DNA of 64,000 nt from Akkermansiaceae bacterium (lineage in GTDB: Bacteria; Verrucomicrobiota; Verrucomicrobiia; Verrucomicrobiales; Akkermansiaceae), in contig CAJJBQ010000001.1 in assembly GCA_905182405.1 (NCBI GenBank), forward strand, positions 1,550,001-1,614,000. The letters are read 5' to 3'. Below, piece after piece: positions 35,981 through 48,900 of this stretch; the first letter of the stretch is position 1; each line of letters begins with the position of its first letter. The position numbers and the translations under genes were made by a program. The notes under the pieces were generated by a model that was not told the origin of the DNA, did not search any database, and saw nothing but the letters and a program-made list of their open reading frames with translations.

Positions 35981-37140
35981 ATGAAACCTCGAATCTCAAA
36001 ACGAAAGCGGATCGCGCTTCTTGTTGAATCCTCCCTAGGGTCAGGGAGGGAGATTCTTCGGGGGATCTCCCAGTTTGCCCGGCAAGTCGACAATTGGGAT
36101 CTTCTTTACGCGCCCCGAGGTCTTGAGGATGTTGTTCCTGAGTGGTTGGAATCCTGGGACGGCGACGGAGTGATCGCTCGTATTCAGGACGAGAACATGT
36201 TGAGAGCTCTGAAGAAATTGTAGGGAGCGGGGGAGCTATTATAAACATTGGACCTACATCTCAATATTTTGGAGGAACAGAAACAAAGGAGACCCGAGTT
36301 GGGCAGTATTTCTTAGAGCGCAATTTCGACCATTTTTCTTTCTACGGCATCGAGGGAGAGAGCTGGTCCCAACGGCGGGAGGTTGCTTTTCGGCAAGCCA
36401 CTGCAAGCGGAGAATCTTATGCGCAGTTCAATTCACTTCGAGGGATATCGGAGTGCGACAGCGCCCATTTTTCTCAACTCAAAAAATGGCTTCTCGCGCT
36501 CCCCAAACCGGTCGCAATGATGGCGAGCAGCGATCAATGTGGCCTGACTCTCGTTGAGGCTTGCCGGGCAGCGGATATCAAGGTGCCCGATGAGATTTCG
36601 GTGGTGGGTGTGGATAATGATCGTGCTCTCTGTGAGGTGGCAACGCCGAATCTCTCGAGTATCCGAGGAGGGCACAGGCAGGTGGGCTTCGAAGCTGCGA
36701 TTCTCTTAGACCGACTCATTGATGGTGAATCTGTGCCTTCGGAGAGAATTCTAGTTCCTCCAAACGAAATCGTGATCCGCGAATCCTCTGACTGTCGCAG
36801 TATCTCCGATGCCAAGGTGAGAAATGCGATCCAGTTCATTCGCGAGCATTTCTCTGAAATAATCACCAATGAAGCGATTGCGAAAGCGGTCGGTCTCTCC
36901 AGAACTCGATTGCAAGTTCGCTTCCGGGCTGAGGTCGGCATGAGTCTCCACGAATTCCTGGCCGAGCGACGACTGCTGCGAGCGGAGAAGCTCATCCAGT
37001 CCACCGATTTAACATTCGCGGATATCGCCGAACGCTGCGGATTCCGGCATCACGAATACTTGGGCTATGTTTTGAAAAAGGAGCGGGGAATGACCCCGAG
37101 AGAGCTACGGATGGAAGAAAGGTCTTCTTCCTTCGTGTGA
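35981..37140 (+). pseudogene. XylR-like AraC-family regulator, one frameshift
   Basis: The N-terminal sugar-sensing lobe starts MKPRISKRKRIALLVESSLG and runs in one frame to a stop at 36223. The other frame carries on from about 36215 with GGAIINIGPTSQYFGG, PKPVAMMASSDQCGLTLVEA and DEISVVGVDNDRALCE, typical of LacI/XylR periplasmic-binding-like domains. It ends with an AraC helix-turn-helix pair (about the last 100 residues: FSEIITNEAIAKAVGLSRTR and LTFADIAERCGFRHHEYL). Together about 386 residues, the family length. A single -1 shift separates the halves. It lies between two sulfatases and is a natural candidate for their regulator. Confidence 0.8.
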
Positions 37141-37223
37141 TCTTCGTTTCGAACTCTGGCTCATTAGGGGACGCCGTTGCCTATGGTCTCACTTCAAAAC
37201 CAAAAAATTAATAGTAGCACTCT

Positions 37224-38679
37224 ATGAAACTCATCCTTTTCCAGCTCTGTCTCGCAATCGTCCCTGCTCTTGCGGACGAGCAAAAGCCAAACATCGTTTT
37301 CGTCCTCGCCGATGACCTCGGCTGGGCTGAACTCGGCTGCTACGGCAACGAGTTCAACGAAACACCCCACCTCGATCGACTGGCTAAGGAGGGGGTGCGT
37401 TTTACCCATGCCTACGCAGCAGCATCGGTTTGTTCTCCCTATCGTGCGGCCTTGATGACTGGTCAGGTTCCGGCTCGGGTGGGGATCACCGACTACCTGA
37501 GGCCAGATGCTTCGGATGGTCTTTCGACTGATCATGTCACTCTGCCGGAGATGCTAACCCGAAACGGTTATGCAACCGGGATGGTCGGGAAATGGCACCT
37601 GACTGGATACAAACATCACGGTGCGGAGATCGAGCTGCGACCGAATGATCATGGTTTTGCCTGGAACATTGGGAGCGAGATCAAAAGTGTAGGGAACGGA
37701 GCAAACACCTGGCCATACGTGTTTCGAAAACAGCCAATATCCTGGCTCGACTTAAAGGAGAACCGGCTCGGAAAAGAGGAATACCTGACTGATCGGCTCA
37801 ATTTAGAAGCAGTGGATTTTATCGAGAGGAGTGCGAAGAAAGAACAGCCGTTTTTTCTCTACCTTAGCCACTATGCGCCTCACACGATTTTGAACGGACG
37901 GAAAGATCTCGTTGAAAAGTATCGGGAAAAACATCCGCCAGGAAAATCAGGAGAGAGTGAATTGCTACCTCTGCGAAGACGCCGGCCTTGGGAAAGGCGA
38001 TCCCGGAAATCACTGGGCGGGCGACCATAATCCTCATTTGGCAGCCATGTTGGAGTCAATTGATGATGGGGTCGGGAAGATCGCGGCGAAGTTGGAGGAA
38101 CTTGGCATCGCAGAAAATACGATCCTGATTTTCACCAGCGACAACGGTGGGGAATCCAACGTGACGTCCAACGCACCCCTTCGGGGCGGTAAGAGCGAAC
38201 TCTATGAAGGCGGCATTCGCGTGCCCCTAATCGTCCGTTGGCCAGCTCGCGTGCCGAAAAAAATAGTCTCGGAGGTGCCAACAATGAACACCGATTTTTA
38301 CCCGACCTTACTTGAAGCTGCCGAGGTGAAAGCGGATCCCAAGCAGAAGCTCGACGGAATTTCCACCCTCGCGAACTGGAAGGATCCGAAATCAGCCTCT
38401 GAGCGCGAATTCCTCGCCTGGCACTACCCCTTGGATCGGCATCATTTCCTTGGTGGAGTATCAGGCGGTGCGATCCGAGCGGGGGACTGGAAATTGATCG
38501 AGCATTTCGATACGGGAGAATTCCAACTCTACTCACTCGCTGACGATCCTTCGGAATCGAAAAACCTTGTTTCCGAATATCCTGATAAAGTCATCGAAAT
38601 GAAGGCCAAACTCGTCTTGTGGCGAAAATCGGTCGGCGCGCAGATGGCAGATCCGGCTTTCGAGGCTGAGAAAGAGTAA
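37224..38679 (+). pseudogene. Sulfatase, one frameshift
   Basis: First frame: signal peptide, FVLADDLGWAELGCYGN, formylglycine site CSPYR with Cys at about 70, GMVGKWHLTGYKHHG and FFLYLSHYAPHTIL, then loss of similarity near 37945. The +1 frame continues RVNCYLCEDAG, AAMLESIDDGVG, IFTSDNGGESNV and GGKSELYEGGIRVP to the stop. The junction GGAGAGAG is a short AG repeat, where loss of two bases would give this shift. Total about 485 residues after correction. It is a CSPYR-type motif in which Tyr replaces the usual Ser. Confidence 0.85.
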
Positions 38680-38794
38680 TATCCCTTTTCTCCAAAAGAA
38701 TACCCGATTCCTCAAGTGAACTCTATTTTTATGCTTGGGTTTTCTTGCGAAAATTGCGGACTGAACAGAAAGCTTCCACGATCGTAAAATTGAT

Positions 38795-41700
38795 ATGCAA
38801 TTTCAAAAAAACAGCAAGCAACTACGTGTCCTGTTGTCAACGGGCCTTGCGCTGGTATGCTGATACTTCGCCTAGCTTGGTTGCTGACATCCCTTATACC
38901 GACTCGGGCAGTGATCATCTCTGGAGCAATTCCGACAACTGGCAGGGCAGTAACGTCCCGAGCGACAGTAGCACTGGCGCTGCGAATTGGAATGATGGGA
39001 CTCAACTAGAAATCCCCTCAGGCACCAATGCCGTCTGCAGAGGCTTCATGCTCGGCATGTATGGCAGTAGCAATACCGCTGTAATCGCCGGCGGTACACT
39101 CGCCTGCAACTGGCTCGATATTGGTCGTAGTAACCAAAACGGAGGCAATGGCACGCTAACTATCTCGGGTGGCCAGATCACGGTCAGCGGCGCTCTGAAT
39201 ATTCCCACGCAATTCTCAACTCAAGTGGACCCGAACGATATCGGTCAGGGACACCTCAATCTGTTCGGCGGCATAATCAGTGCCACGACCTTGCATATCG
39301 GCAATGGCCAGACCGGAGAAAATGGTGGCGTAGGGACCCTCCATATTACGGACGGCAAAGTCATCGCCCGCGATGTCTTCACGCTCGTCCAGGGCGCAAT
39401 CACCCAAGGCCGCATCACCACCACCGCGCCTGCTCTCATTGAGATCGATTATAATACCACCAATCTGGGCCAGACAACCGTCACTGCCGGGGTTGTCGTC
39501 ATCAGCTACGACGAAATTGCCGACCGCCCCTACCCCCAGGATGGCTTGCAGACGTGCCATACGATCAGTGCGCTCTCTTGGAAATCCACCAACGGCGCTG
39601 ATACGCTCCAAATCTATTTCGGCACCACGCCCAATCCACCGCTCGTCGCCACAGTCGGTGGCGGCACGACCAGCTATCAACTGCCCGCGCTGAACCCTGA
39701 AACACCCTACTATTGGCGTGTCGATGCTACTCAGGGAGGACTCACAAACGCCGGACCACTCTGGTCATTTACTACGAGAGGCGCAAACGAGTGCCCTGAT
39801 ATTGCGCCGCCGTGGAATGATTATTGCGTCTTTCTGCAGCAGGAGATTCAAGGCAAGAAGCATGGCTTTCTTGCCGGCAACAAAACCAATTACATCGGCG
39901 GGGTTCATGCCCGTCTGGAACCAACAAGAAGATGAAACCATCGGCTTCACTCATCCCTTTCACAACGACCTGCGCAGTCGTGGCCATGGCATGGTGAACC
40001 AGACCGAAACAGGCTACGGGCACGATTTGACTGGCTGGGAATTCTACAAGGCAACCAAGGTCGCTTACGGCACCGTCATCATCAACGGCACTCGCTATGA
40101 TAAACCCGGTTCCAACCGCCATGTATTGGCGCCCAGACCGTATGATCTGCGAATACCTCGTTGGCGGGGTCAATATCCGTGAGGACAAGTTTATCGCGCT
40201 CAACGATGCTGCCTGCTCTATCATCACCTCTGATGCACCCGTCACTCTGGAATTTGTAGGGCAAAGCTTCTACCGCGCCGGCAAGACGGTGAGCACCACC
40301 GCCACCTGCACCTTTGATGTTGCGAACAACGCCGTGCACGTCGTTGATGGCGGGGTCAATCTCGTCAAGCCCTACCAAGAGGAAGTATACGAAGGGGTCA
40401 TGATGTATGATGGGATGAGCACCATTCTTTCTGCATCGAAGCCATTACAAAACTACACCAACACCACCGCAGCCACTGGCCAGCAGAAATACAGCTTCAC
40501 GGTGCCTTGCGACTCCAACGGTCTTTCCCTCGTGTGGTCAATGAATGACGGACGGAGCAACCGCCATCGCCGAGGCACAGAGTGTGCTGGCCGACTCTAG
40601 TGCAGCACTCCAGGCGAAGACGGATCACATGAACGATCTGCTCAATAATCAGATTCCCTACTTTCGTTGCTCCGACAACGACATCGTTCAAATATACTAC
40701 TACCTGTGGGCGATTTACCTCATGTACTACATCGACGTCGATGAGGGCTTCGAGCAGTATCCGCATACTCAATCCGCGGTGAACAACTTCCTTGGAGCGC
40801 ACCGCTACGATGCGAACATTCAAATCCCGGTTGGTGCCTGGACCGCCGACAAAGAATATTATGCCAATGGCAACGTCCTGCTTTGGAAGGCCATGCTCCC
40901 TTACGCGGACCTGACCACCGGGCGAATCCCTGCTGACAACATTGGTAAGGCGTGGTATTCAGGTCTCTCGGGCGGAGTCACTGGTCATGTCATTGGGGCA
41001 TGGCAGATTTATGAGCACTCCCGTGACGAAGCGTTCCTCGCGGAAGCTTATGACTTCTATCGGGCCCTGATGTGGAACACCATCCCTGGATTCTGGGGGC
41101 ATCAGTATGAAGCAGCGGACTGTCTCGGGAAAATGGCTCTTGAACTCGGCTACCCACAGAGTGAAGCCAATCACTGGCAAGGTGTCGTCAACAGCGCCAA
41201 TTTTGACAACTGGTTCGATTCACTGTGGGAAAAGAACGGAGTCGAGCACTACTTCGGTGCAGGCAATTCGAACAAACTTGCTTGGACCACCTTTGCCTAC
41301 CTCAACCTTGAGGACTTTCCGCAAGACTTAGCACGCGAGATGATCGAAACATGGGCCTTGGACGATGTGGTCGGTTTCAACCGCCAAGGACAAATGGGCA
41401 CCACCGACCTCGTTTGGTGGCAGGAATTAATCAATACCGGAGGGAACACGAACTTCATGATTACTCCGGATACCAATTTCTTCGCCCTTCAAGGGATGTA
41501 TCGATCTGGAGTCTATGACCATGCGAATTCACTCACACTCGCACACCTGAAAAACTACAACATGAAATGGGGGATTCCATGTGCTCCAGAAGCTGTCAGT
41601 GCAGACTACGAATTCCACGGCGACCAATACTCCAACTTTAATGCCGGGAAAATTCTGAACATCCTCGAAGGTATTTGCGGGCTCTCCTACTCGGTAGTGG

Positions 41701-42317
41701 ATAGCTCGTTCACGGTAGCGGACAACCTTCCTCAGGAGTGGACCTTCATGGAAACATACATTCCGATCAAAGAAGGCAACCAGAACTATTGGACGCGGGT
41801 AAAGATTGACCGAAGCGAAGCGGGCGGGATCCTCACCAAGGAATTGGAGATTGAAAACAATAGGCTGTTGAACCTGAATATCGAGCCATGGCTTGAAGGG
41901 TTTTCAGTGCTCGAGGCCCCCGCGAACTATGTCAGCACTGCTGAGTCTAGCCACATTGCCTACCAGTTTCAAAATCAGATTGATCTCTCCCTCGAACTCA
42001 AACTAGCGGATCCCAATGAAGTTGATATCCTGAGACGCAGTTTCTCCGTTGCCCCGAGTCCAGACGAAAATCCTGACGAGGTTTGCATTCAGTTTGGAAT
42101 CGGTAGTCCACCTGTTTCCGCTTCGGCAGTGGTGCTTGAGAGATCAGTCAGCTTAGAACCCAACGATTTTGAAGAAGTCTATCGCTATGAAATAATGGGG
42201 AATACGGAAGTTCTGGGAACGGATATCCGATCGGATGCAATGCCCTACTACTTCACAATATTTGATCAGATGATGCCTGCAGGCAGAGCTTTTTACAGAG
42301 TTCGCGTCCTTGAATGA
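38795..42317 (+). pseudogene. Large secreted MGH1-like glycosidase with beta-helix-like N-terminus, four frameshifts
   Basis: Pieces in order: a signal peptide MQFQKNSKQLRVLLSTGLAL from 38795; then in the next frame ADTSPSLVADIPYTDSG and repeats like NGTLTISGGQITVSGALNI (to about 39500), a fibronectin-III-like segment (about 39550-39780), and the start of a glycosidase domain (KKHGFLAGNKTNYIGG). Frame changes near 39920, 40120 and 40550 lead to WEFYKATKVAYGTVI, WRPDRMICEYLVGG and the C-terminal 590 residues, which contain HVIGAWQIYEHS and FHGDQYSNFNAGKIL. It is a paralogue of the intact protein at 48901-51072. All four shifts are +1. The one near 40550 is a 4-base tandem duplication (GACG GACG at 40547-40554). 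Confidence 0.8.
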
Positions 42318-42335
42318 GAAGGGTGGAGATTGAAG

Positions 42336-45300
42336 CTACTCGGCGATGAATCGCAATCGCCAATATTGCTCCGGAGTAGCCGGCAAGGGGATCCGGTATT
42401 GCAGGAGGGCATTTCCATCCGGGAGTGGCTGGTGGGAGTGCAAGACGAACTCCTGGGTGACGTTGTGCCATGGGCCGGTGAGGGAGCCCGAGTTCTGCTC
42501 GATGCGAAATTCCACATCGTCAGCGGCGAGGTTGCGAGCGACGCTGAGGATCACGTAAGGAGAGGGGGATTGATCGATGACGAATTCTTCGATTTTGAGA
42601 TCAATGAGCCCTTCGCCAGGAAGCGCAGCATCTGGTCGACCGCCTTGCGCGTATTCTCTGAAGAGGCCGATTTTGTCGTTGTCATTGTCGAGATTTGGAT
42701 CGTCTGATGGAAGGCCGAATCCCGCAGCCCAAGAGGCAAAGCTGTTGACATCCTCTCCACCGGGACTGCCGCCTTGTGAGATGCTGGATCGCCAACTAGC
42801 AGGATCGTTATGATCGGGGTTCGATCCGGGATCGATCAAGGTGAGGGAGAAGCCGTTGCCATCGGGGGAGGAGGACCAAGGGGATTTGTCCAGGTAGTCA
42901 ACACTACGAATGGGAATGCCTGCGCCGTAAGATAGTTTGAGCTGCTCGCCGCTATTGGAAAGGCGGTCGCCCGTTTCCCATTCTCCAGTGATGGGATGGC
43001 CCGCTCCGTAGCGAGACTCGAAGGCGACTCGATTGGTGACTACCAGAGCGCGTGCGCCGGAATCGAGTTCGGTGATGTCGCTTCCGAGGAAATCGAAATC
43101 AATCCCTTTGGTGAAACGCAGTTCGGAGAGATCGATGTTGGAGTTTCCGATGTTGGTGATCTCGATGAACTCGAAGCTCTCATCACTGAAGCCGAGGGCT
43201 TTTTCCGCCGGGGTGGCTTCCGACGGGTGATACATGATTTCAGAAATGATGAGATGCTCTTGTTGCTCGGTAGGATTTCCAACATAAATTGAAGCTCCTC
43301 GGACCAGTGGCTCCAACGTCCACTGGTGTCTTGATGGCGGACGCGGGCGCGGTAGGTGCTGCCAGGTCGGATTGGAGCAGTGGGGATCGTTTGCGATGCG
43401 GTGAAGGTGTTCTGTTCGCCGGATTCCCAAAGAGCATCCCATTCCATGCTTAAACTCTCTCCGGCTGGGACGAGGGGTTCTTTGGCGGTGAGCTCCAGAT
43501 CGAAAACCAAATCACTACTGCCTCGTGTTTCCTGATGGAGCTCCACTGCAATAGTGTTTTCGCCAGCGACAAAGAACGAAGGACTGACTCGAAAGTGGTC
43601 AAAAACTCCCTCATTTCCAGAGGCATCAGCGAGCACGTTGTATGCGATTTCCGTCCCCGGATCGAAGCCATCGCGAATGACCTCGGTGCCGTTAATGTAG
43701 ACCAGGGCACCGTCGTCGATGTGCAAGCCGAATTCGACAAATTCTAGTAGAGAGGGATCATCGATTTTGATTTGGCTGCGGAAGTAGGTGGTCTCGTGAC
43801 GGTCGAACGAGACGCTCCCAAAGCTGATAGTGGTTCCGAAAGTGGATACTCCAGAGATCCCCCCGTATCCTGCAGGGCTTGCTCCAGTGGTCCAATTGTC
43901 ATCGTTGAAACTAGGATCGCGCCAGGCTGTACCTTGGTCGCTACCATCGTCGAGATATTTCCAATCTGAGCCAGCAGGAATGACGGTTATGAGCCCTTCC
44001 CCAAGCGGGGTTACTTCTGCCACTCGCCATTCCATTTTTGCAAACGAAGAGTCACCTTGAGGATCGGCGAAGGGTGAAGAGGCAAATGCCAAGCCGTCGC
44101 TCGGAAAGCCTGCTGTGCCTAAATAGGTGATCGTGGGTGTGTCTGGGATCAGGTCTACTTCGCCGCTGGCGACCTGGAGGTTGTCAAGGTGTGCAGCTCG
44201 CCCACCGACCCCAACTTTATCGTCAGGCCAGTTGCCACCGGCGAAGGCAAAGTTTTTCAGATCTTGAACCAATGCATTGAGAGAGATCGAGCCTTTTCCA
44301 CCCAGAGAATTATAACTGCCAGCATCAGTCGGGGAGCCCTTCCAACGGTCGGAATCTGCAGCGATTATTGGTGCGATTACTTTAGCAAATTCTTCGATTA
44401 GCGGGTTAACCTGATCCTCTTGCCAGAGAAGATTACGGAGTTCGCGAACAGTGTTGTAGTAGCCTGGCCAGAGCTCGGGAGTGGAGGCGTTGTCACCTCC
44501 GGTGGAAAATGACGGAAAGATCGAATTGTAAACGACATCGTGGCCGCGATTGAAAGTAGGGCCCCAAGTGGCATCGCTGTCCCAAGGTAAGATCCACAAT
44601 TTCCCCTTCCCTCCGTTGCCAACTGTGTAGTCGGGGGAGAAATAGTAGGCCATGTTCTTATTTGCGCTCGGCCAGAAATCGTAATTTCTGATCGCTTCAG
44701 AGAGCCCGTGATAGAGATAGTATTTTTCGAGATTGATGTGATCGCGGATGAAGGATTCGCTACTATTTCCCGTTAGGGTGTTTTCGATCGTGTCATGGTC
44801 GGATCCATCGGTCGGTGCGAATGCTCCCTGATATCGCTGCTGCTCTTGCCAACTCTTCTCTTGGTTGATCAATTTATAAATATTTCCTTTAGCCAGTCCG
44901 TGTTCTTTGAGGAAACGCACATCGTAGGTTTCCACGACATACTGTAGCCCCCAGAAATCACCTCGCCATTGATCCGGAGCTTCTTCGGCGCTATCGACCA
45001 CGCGCAGGTGTGTCCATAGGGTATTTTGCGCAGGTAGTCCGATCTTGTTCCACAAGTACATGTTGAGCGCCTCGTTCAGTGAATAAGTCAAAGTGCCGCG
45101 ATTTTCGAACCCTTTTCCGGTGCTCAAGGTGCGCCATTTTTGTCCGAAGGGCGTGCCGTCTTGCCGGTGGGCTTGGATGTAGTTGCCATCGTTAAAGCGG
45201 AAACGCATCGAGCGTTTTCCGCTCCTTTGGTAACGACCATTGGCCCCGCGTAAACGGTATCGGATATTGTCATAGACGACGCCATTATAGACGAAGGTTC

Positions 45301-46428
45301 CGGTCCAGTTGTAGAAATGTCGATCGGCGTGACCTTGTCCTTGATTGATCTGCTCAGCCGGATTCCAGGCGTAGCAATCGCGCCAATCAGCGTGATCATC
45401 ACTTGGTAAACGGGTAGGGTGGTGAGATCCGATGAAGGATGGTCGTTGTAATCTGGGACACCGTCATAGATGAAACAGGCAAAGTTAAGCGCGGCATCAT
45501 CGGGATAGGGGACGCGTGCGGTGAGGCCTAAGTCATCTTCTACGGTGATTCGATAACGTAGCAGCGTGCGATGCGCCTGGGCAGGAATTTCGACGCTGAA
45601 AATACCGTCGTTGTCTAGCATCGACAAGGTGATCCAGTTCGCTGGATCGTTGTAATCGGGATTCTCAATGAGCGGAGTTTCCGGATCAGTGAGTGCTGCG
45701 GGGATACGTCTGCTGACGATGGGGTGAGGGAGGCGGGAGGGAATGTAGTTTCCGGGAGTGACAAGCTGGTATTGAAGCGCGACCGAGGCCACACCATCGG
45801 GATCGGTGACTCGCGCGCTAATGGTGATGTCCTCACCGGAGGTCGGCGTCTTTGGCGAGTGGCTGACTTTTCGAATGGCCGGAGCGGTGTTTGTTGCGAA
45901 CACGCTGTTCGCCGTGCCCGGTGTTGGCTCGGAGTCGGAGGCGCGCCACGAGCTGCCAAGTCCATTGTCGAGAGCCGGGTTGATCAGTTCGATTGAGGGG
46001 CCTCCGCCATTTGCTGTGACTGGCCAGGGGAATCCCACTTTGTAGTCAGCTTCATCGATTACGGCATCGGTGGTGTCGCGGAGCCGAACCGTTTCACCAT
46101 CGGAGCTGAGTTTTCCCTGCCAGGGGCCGAGTGCCGACACCCCGAAGGTCGCCGACATGGTGGCCGGGTCTTCTGAAACGAGGACGAAAGAACCCACCGG
46201 AAGTGGCGTTGGGCCAGAAAAGACAAAGTTTACTGCCGACGAAAGACGCCAGCCATTGAGATCAACCGCGTCCGGCCCGGGGTTATAGATTTCGATAAAC
46301 TCTTGCCTCACCGGGTTCTCCGGCGGATTGAAGTGAATCTCGTTAATGACGGGAGCAGCTGTCGCGATGCCACCCCCTATTCCGGCGCCCAAAAGGAGTA
46401 AGGCGGAAAGCAGGTTTCGTTTCCACAT
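42336..46428 (-). pseudogene. Lamin-tail / CotH-kinase-type secreted protein, two frameshifts
   Basis: Signal peptide about 1-24, then a lamin-tail domain (VINEIHFNPPENPVRQEFIE, VDLNGWRLS). A CotH-like kinase region follows with RYRLRGANGRYQRSGKRS, IYKLINQEKSW and KLWILPWDSDATWG. Then come a discoidin/PA14-like beta domain and a second lamin-tail domain (IISEIMYHPSEATPAEKAL, FEFIEITNIGN). Frames change near 45380 and near 43300. Total about 1360 residues when joined. Convergent with the glycosidase pseudogene (19 bases between stops). A role in surface display or glycan binding is likely but unproven. Confidence 0.8.
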
Positions 46429-46470
46429 TAGTCCGCAGGGGCAGAGGGTTTTGGATCAAGAGACGGCCGG

Positions 46471-47458
46471 TTAAGGAGCGGGGCTCTCCTCGACCCGGAA
46501 GAAGATCACCTGAGGAGGGCCATCACCGGTGGTTCCGGGGTTGGGCTCGGCTGGGTCCTCGACAATAGGGTAGGTCGTGGTGGTGCCTTGGGACGCAATG
46601 CTGTCTGAAACGTCTGCGTCCCAGTTTACGAGATCGAAGCTCCAGTAGATTCCGTAAACTTTTCCCGGCTCCGAATTCCAAGTGAAGCGGAAGGTGTCTT
46701 CAGCAGGATCGTGGTCCGCGCTCAACACCAGTGGTCCGGGCTCGGGAGGGACGACCGGATCAACAAGATTCCATGAGTCGATTGCGGTAATGGGTTTAAA
46801 TTCGTTATCGCCAAACTTGAAAATTTGTAACTCTACAAAGCTTGTAATGATGTCTCCAATCGGCCCATCGATGCCTCCGCCGGAATAAAACGCGATCTCA
46901 GGATCATCGTTGAGGGAGTAGGTAACCTCGATTTCATCCGTGTCGATGTTATACTCATAGGCGAGTTTCAATCGGTCACCATCCGAGATGGGGATGCTGG
47001 TTTGGGGTTGAAGATCTCCGCGTCCACCTTCTGTATAATTGTGAAATAAGCGCATATTCCCAAAACTATTGAGAACAATCTCCATAAAGCCATCAGGACC
47101 GAACATTTTCCATTTAAAATCCGATTGGGTGCCTGGATTGGCATCAAGGCGGAATGGATCTAGATCCACTTCGATTTCGTGTCGAAATGAACCTGCGGAA
47201 CCATCGGTAAAACGGACAAACTTCGTAGTGCCGTCTCCTCCATTCGTGGCAGTCATGAAATACGAACCGTCTTCGATACCGGTGTGGTTGTCTCCGTTTC
47301 CGTTCTGATTCCAAACATCGACGTCCAGCGGTCCGGTGAAATCTTCAGTGAAGAACTCAACCTGTGCTAAGGCAGCGGGGATCGAAGCGAAGGTCGCCAA
47401 CAGCAGGAGGCCTTGGATTGATTTTCCGCTTGTGGATGGTCTTTTTGATGTTTTTCAT
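46471..47458 (-). pseudogene. Secreted beta-sandwich protein (paralogue of the PEP-CTERM protein), frameshift in the signal peptide
   Basis: The mature part (VEFFTEDFTGPLDVDVWN to the stop) is one frame of about 300 residues. Its best start in frame is a TTG at 47400, which would leave a 13-residue signal. Upstream, in the neighbouring frame, an ATG at 47458 gives MKNIKKTIHKRK, which joins to SIQGLLLLATFASIPAALAQ if one base is shifted: a perfect signal peptide. It shares DFKWK, NSFGNMR, FYSGGGIDGP and TSFV blocks with the protein at 53808-54554. It lacks a PEP-CTERM tail and ends in a beta domain with FFRVEES. Confidence 0.65.
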
Positions 47459-47563
47459 GTCGATGGTTTAGTAAGTTTTTTTTGCGGTCTGGTCGTGGCG
47501 ATCGCTCTACTTCCTAGACTATATAAAGAGCCCGGCGACAAGCGAGATTCAGGATTTGAGATA

Positions 47564-47583
47564 TCGGTCCAGTTTTTGTAGAA
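47564..47583 (-). promoter_or_regulatory. Shared upstream motif, copy 1
   Basis: On the plus strand TCGG-N10-GTAGAA, with TTTTT before GTAGAA. The same spacing and bases occur at 48865 and 54631. It lies about 106 bases upstream of the ATG at 47458, and its reverse reads TTCTACAAAAA-N5-CCGA toward the gene. Possibly an operator for a sugar regulator. Confidence 0.55.
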
Positions 47584-47637
47584 GTTGAACCGACCCAGCC
47601 GCTATTGCATTCGGTTGATTTCCCCCAAAGATGGGAG

Positions 47638-48805
47638 TTATTCTGCGGAGAAACGGTGAACCATGATGTGGCGATAAGTTTCGCCGGGACGAAGCACGGC
47701 GCTCGGAGCTGAGGGATTGTTCGGTGCGTCCGGCCAGCCTTCGGTCTCCAGGCAAAGCGCGGTCCGGTATTGATACTCATGACCGTTTTTCCCGGTGGCT
47801 TTTCCATCTAGGAAATTTCCTCCGTAAAACTGAACCGCAGGTTGGTTGGTGAGGAGTTCGAGTGTTCTTCCTGACTTTGGATCGTGCAGTTTAGCTGCCT
47901 TCGTGAGATCGCCTTCTTTGTCGCCACGAAGCACCCAGGCGTGGTCGTAGCCGCCGCCCAGTTTGAGCGCTTCGAAGTCCTCCTCGACCCGCTTGCCGAT
48001 TGGTGTCGCCGTCGGTGAAGTCCAGCGGGGTTCCGCTCACGGGGGCTTTTTCTCCAGTCGGAATCAGGCCTGCATTCGTGGGGAGGTAGTGGTCTGCAAA
48101 GAGGGTCAGCTCGTGGTCATTGATTGAGGTCGAAGGGTCGCCACTGAGGTTCCAATAAGAGTGGTGCACGATATTGAGAATCGTGGGCGCGTCGGTGGTG
48201 GCCTGTGTTTCCCAGATTAATTCGTCTTTGTTGTTGAGGGTGTAAGTTGTCTCCACGGTGAGCTTGCCGGGATAGCCTTCTTCGCCATCGGCGCTGACGT
48301 AGCTGAATTTGACTCCTCTGGCTCCTTCTTTCTCGAAGGGCTCGCCCTTCCACAAAACCTTATCGAAGCCCTTGATGCCGCCGTGCAGGTGGCAGGGGAT
48401 TCCGCCGGGGTCGTTGTTGGTTGCGAGTTGATACTCTTTTCCTTCAAGGGTGAACTTGCCGTTGGCGATCCGATTTCCAAAACGGCCAACGGTGGAACCA
48501 AAGTAGGAAGTGTTGGTGAGCCATCCGTCGAGGCTGTCGTAGCCATGGGTCAGATCGGCCTGCTTGCCATTCTTGTCGGGGCTGGTGACGGAGACCAGAA
48601 TAGCGCCGTATTCCGTGACCTTTGCGGTCATTCCATTTGAGTTTGTGAGGGTGAAGATTTTCACTTCGCTTTTGTCAGGCAGGGTGCCGTAGACGGCTGT
48701 TTCGAGAGACAAACTGGTCTCGGTAGTCTCGGGATCGGAGCAGGATGAAGCTAGAATCATGAGAAGGGCAGTGAGTAAGGTTGAGGTAGAATGGAATAAT
48801 TTCAT
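47638..48805 (-). pseudogene. galM: Aldose 1-epimerase (galactose mutarotase) lipoprotein, one frameshift
   Basis: Interconverts alpha and beta anomers of aldoses. A lipoprotein signal (LLMILASSCSDPE) gives an exported form. Family blocks: EYGAILVSVTSPD, FGSTVGRFGNRIANGKF, HLHGGIKGFDKVLW, LNIVHHSYWNLSG and AGLIPTGE. Frame is lost at about 48005 inside DFTDGDT. The next frame gives IGKRVEEDFEALKLGGGYDH and AWVLRGDKEG, then the C-terminal FYGGNFLDGKATGKNG. Joined length about 388. Copy 2 of the shared motif lies 60 bases upstream of the start. Confidence 0.87.
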
Positions 48806-48864
48806 GGAATAGTGGGTTTACAGTGAATGCTTGGATTTGCAAGCAAGAGTGCGGAATTGAGAGT

Positions 48865-48884
48865 TCGGTCTTATTTTTGTAGAA
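48865..48884 (-). promoter_or_regulatory. Shared upstream motif, copy 2
   Basis: TCGG-N10-GTAGAA on the plus strand, 60 bases upstream of the galM start. Flanked by GAGAGT on the left, as in the other two copies (GAG/GAT elements). Confidence 0.55.
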
Positions 48885-48900
48885 AGTGGGCTCAGTGGCT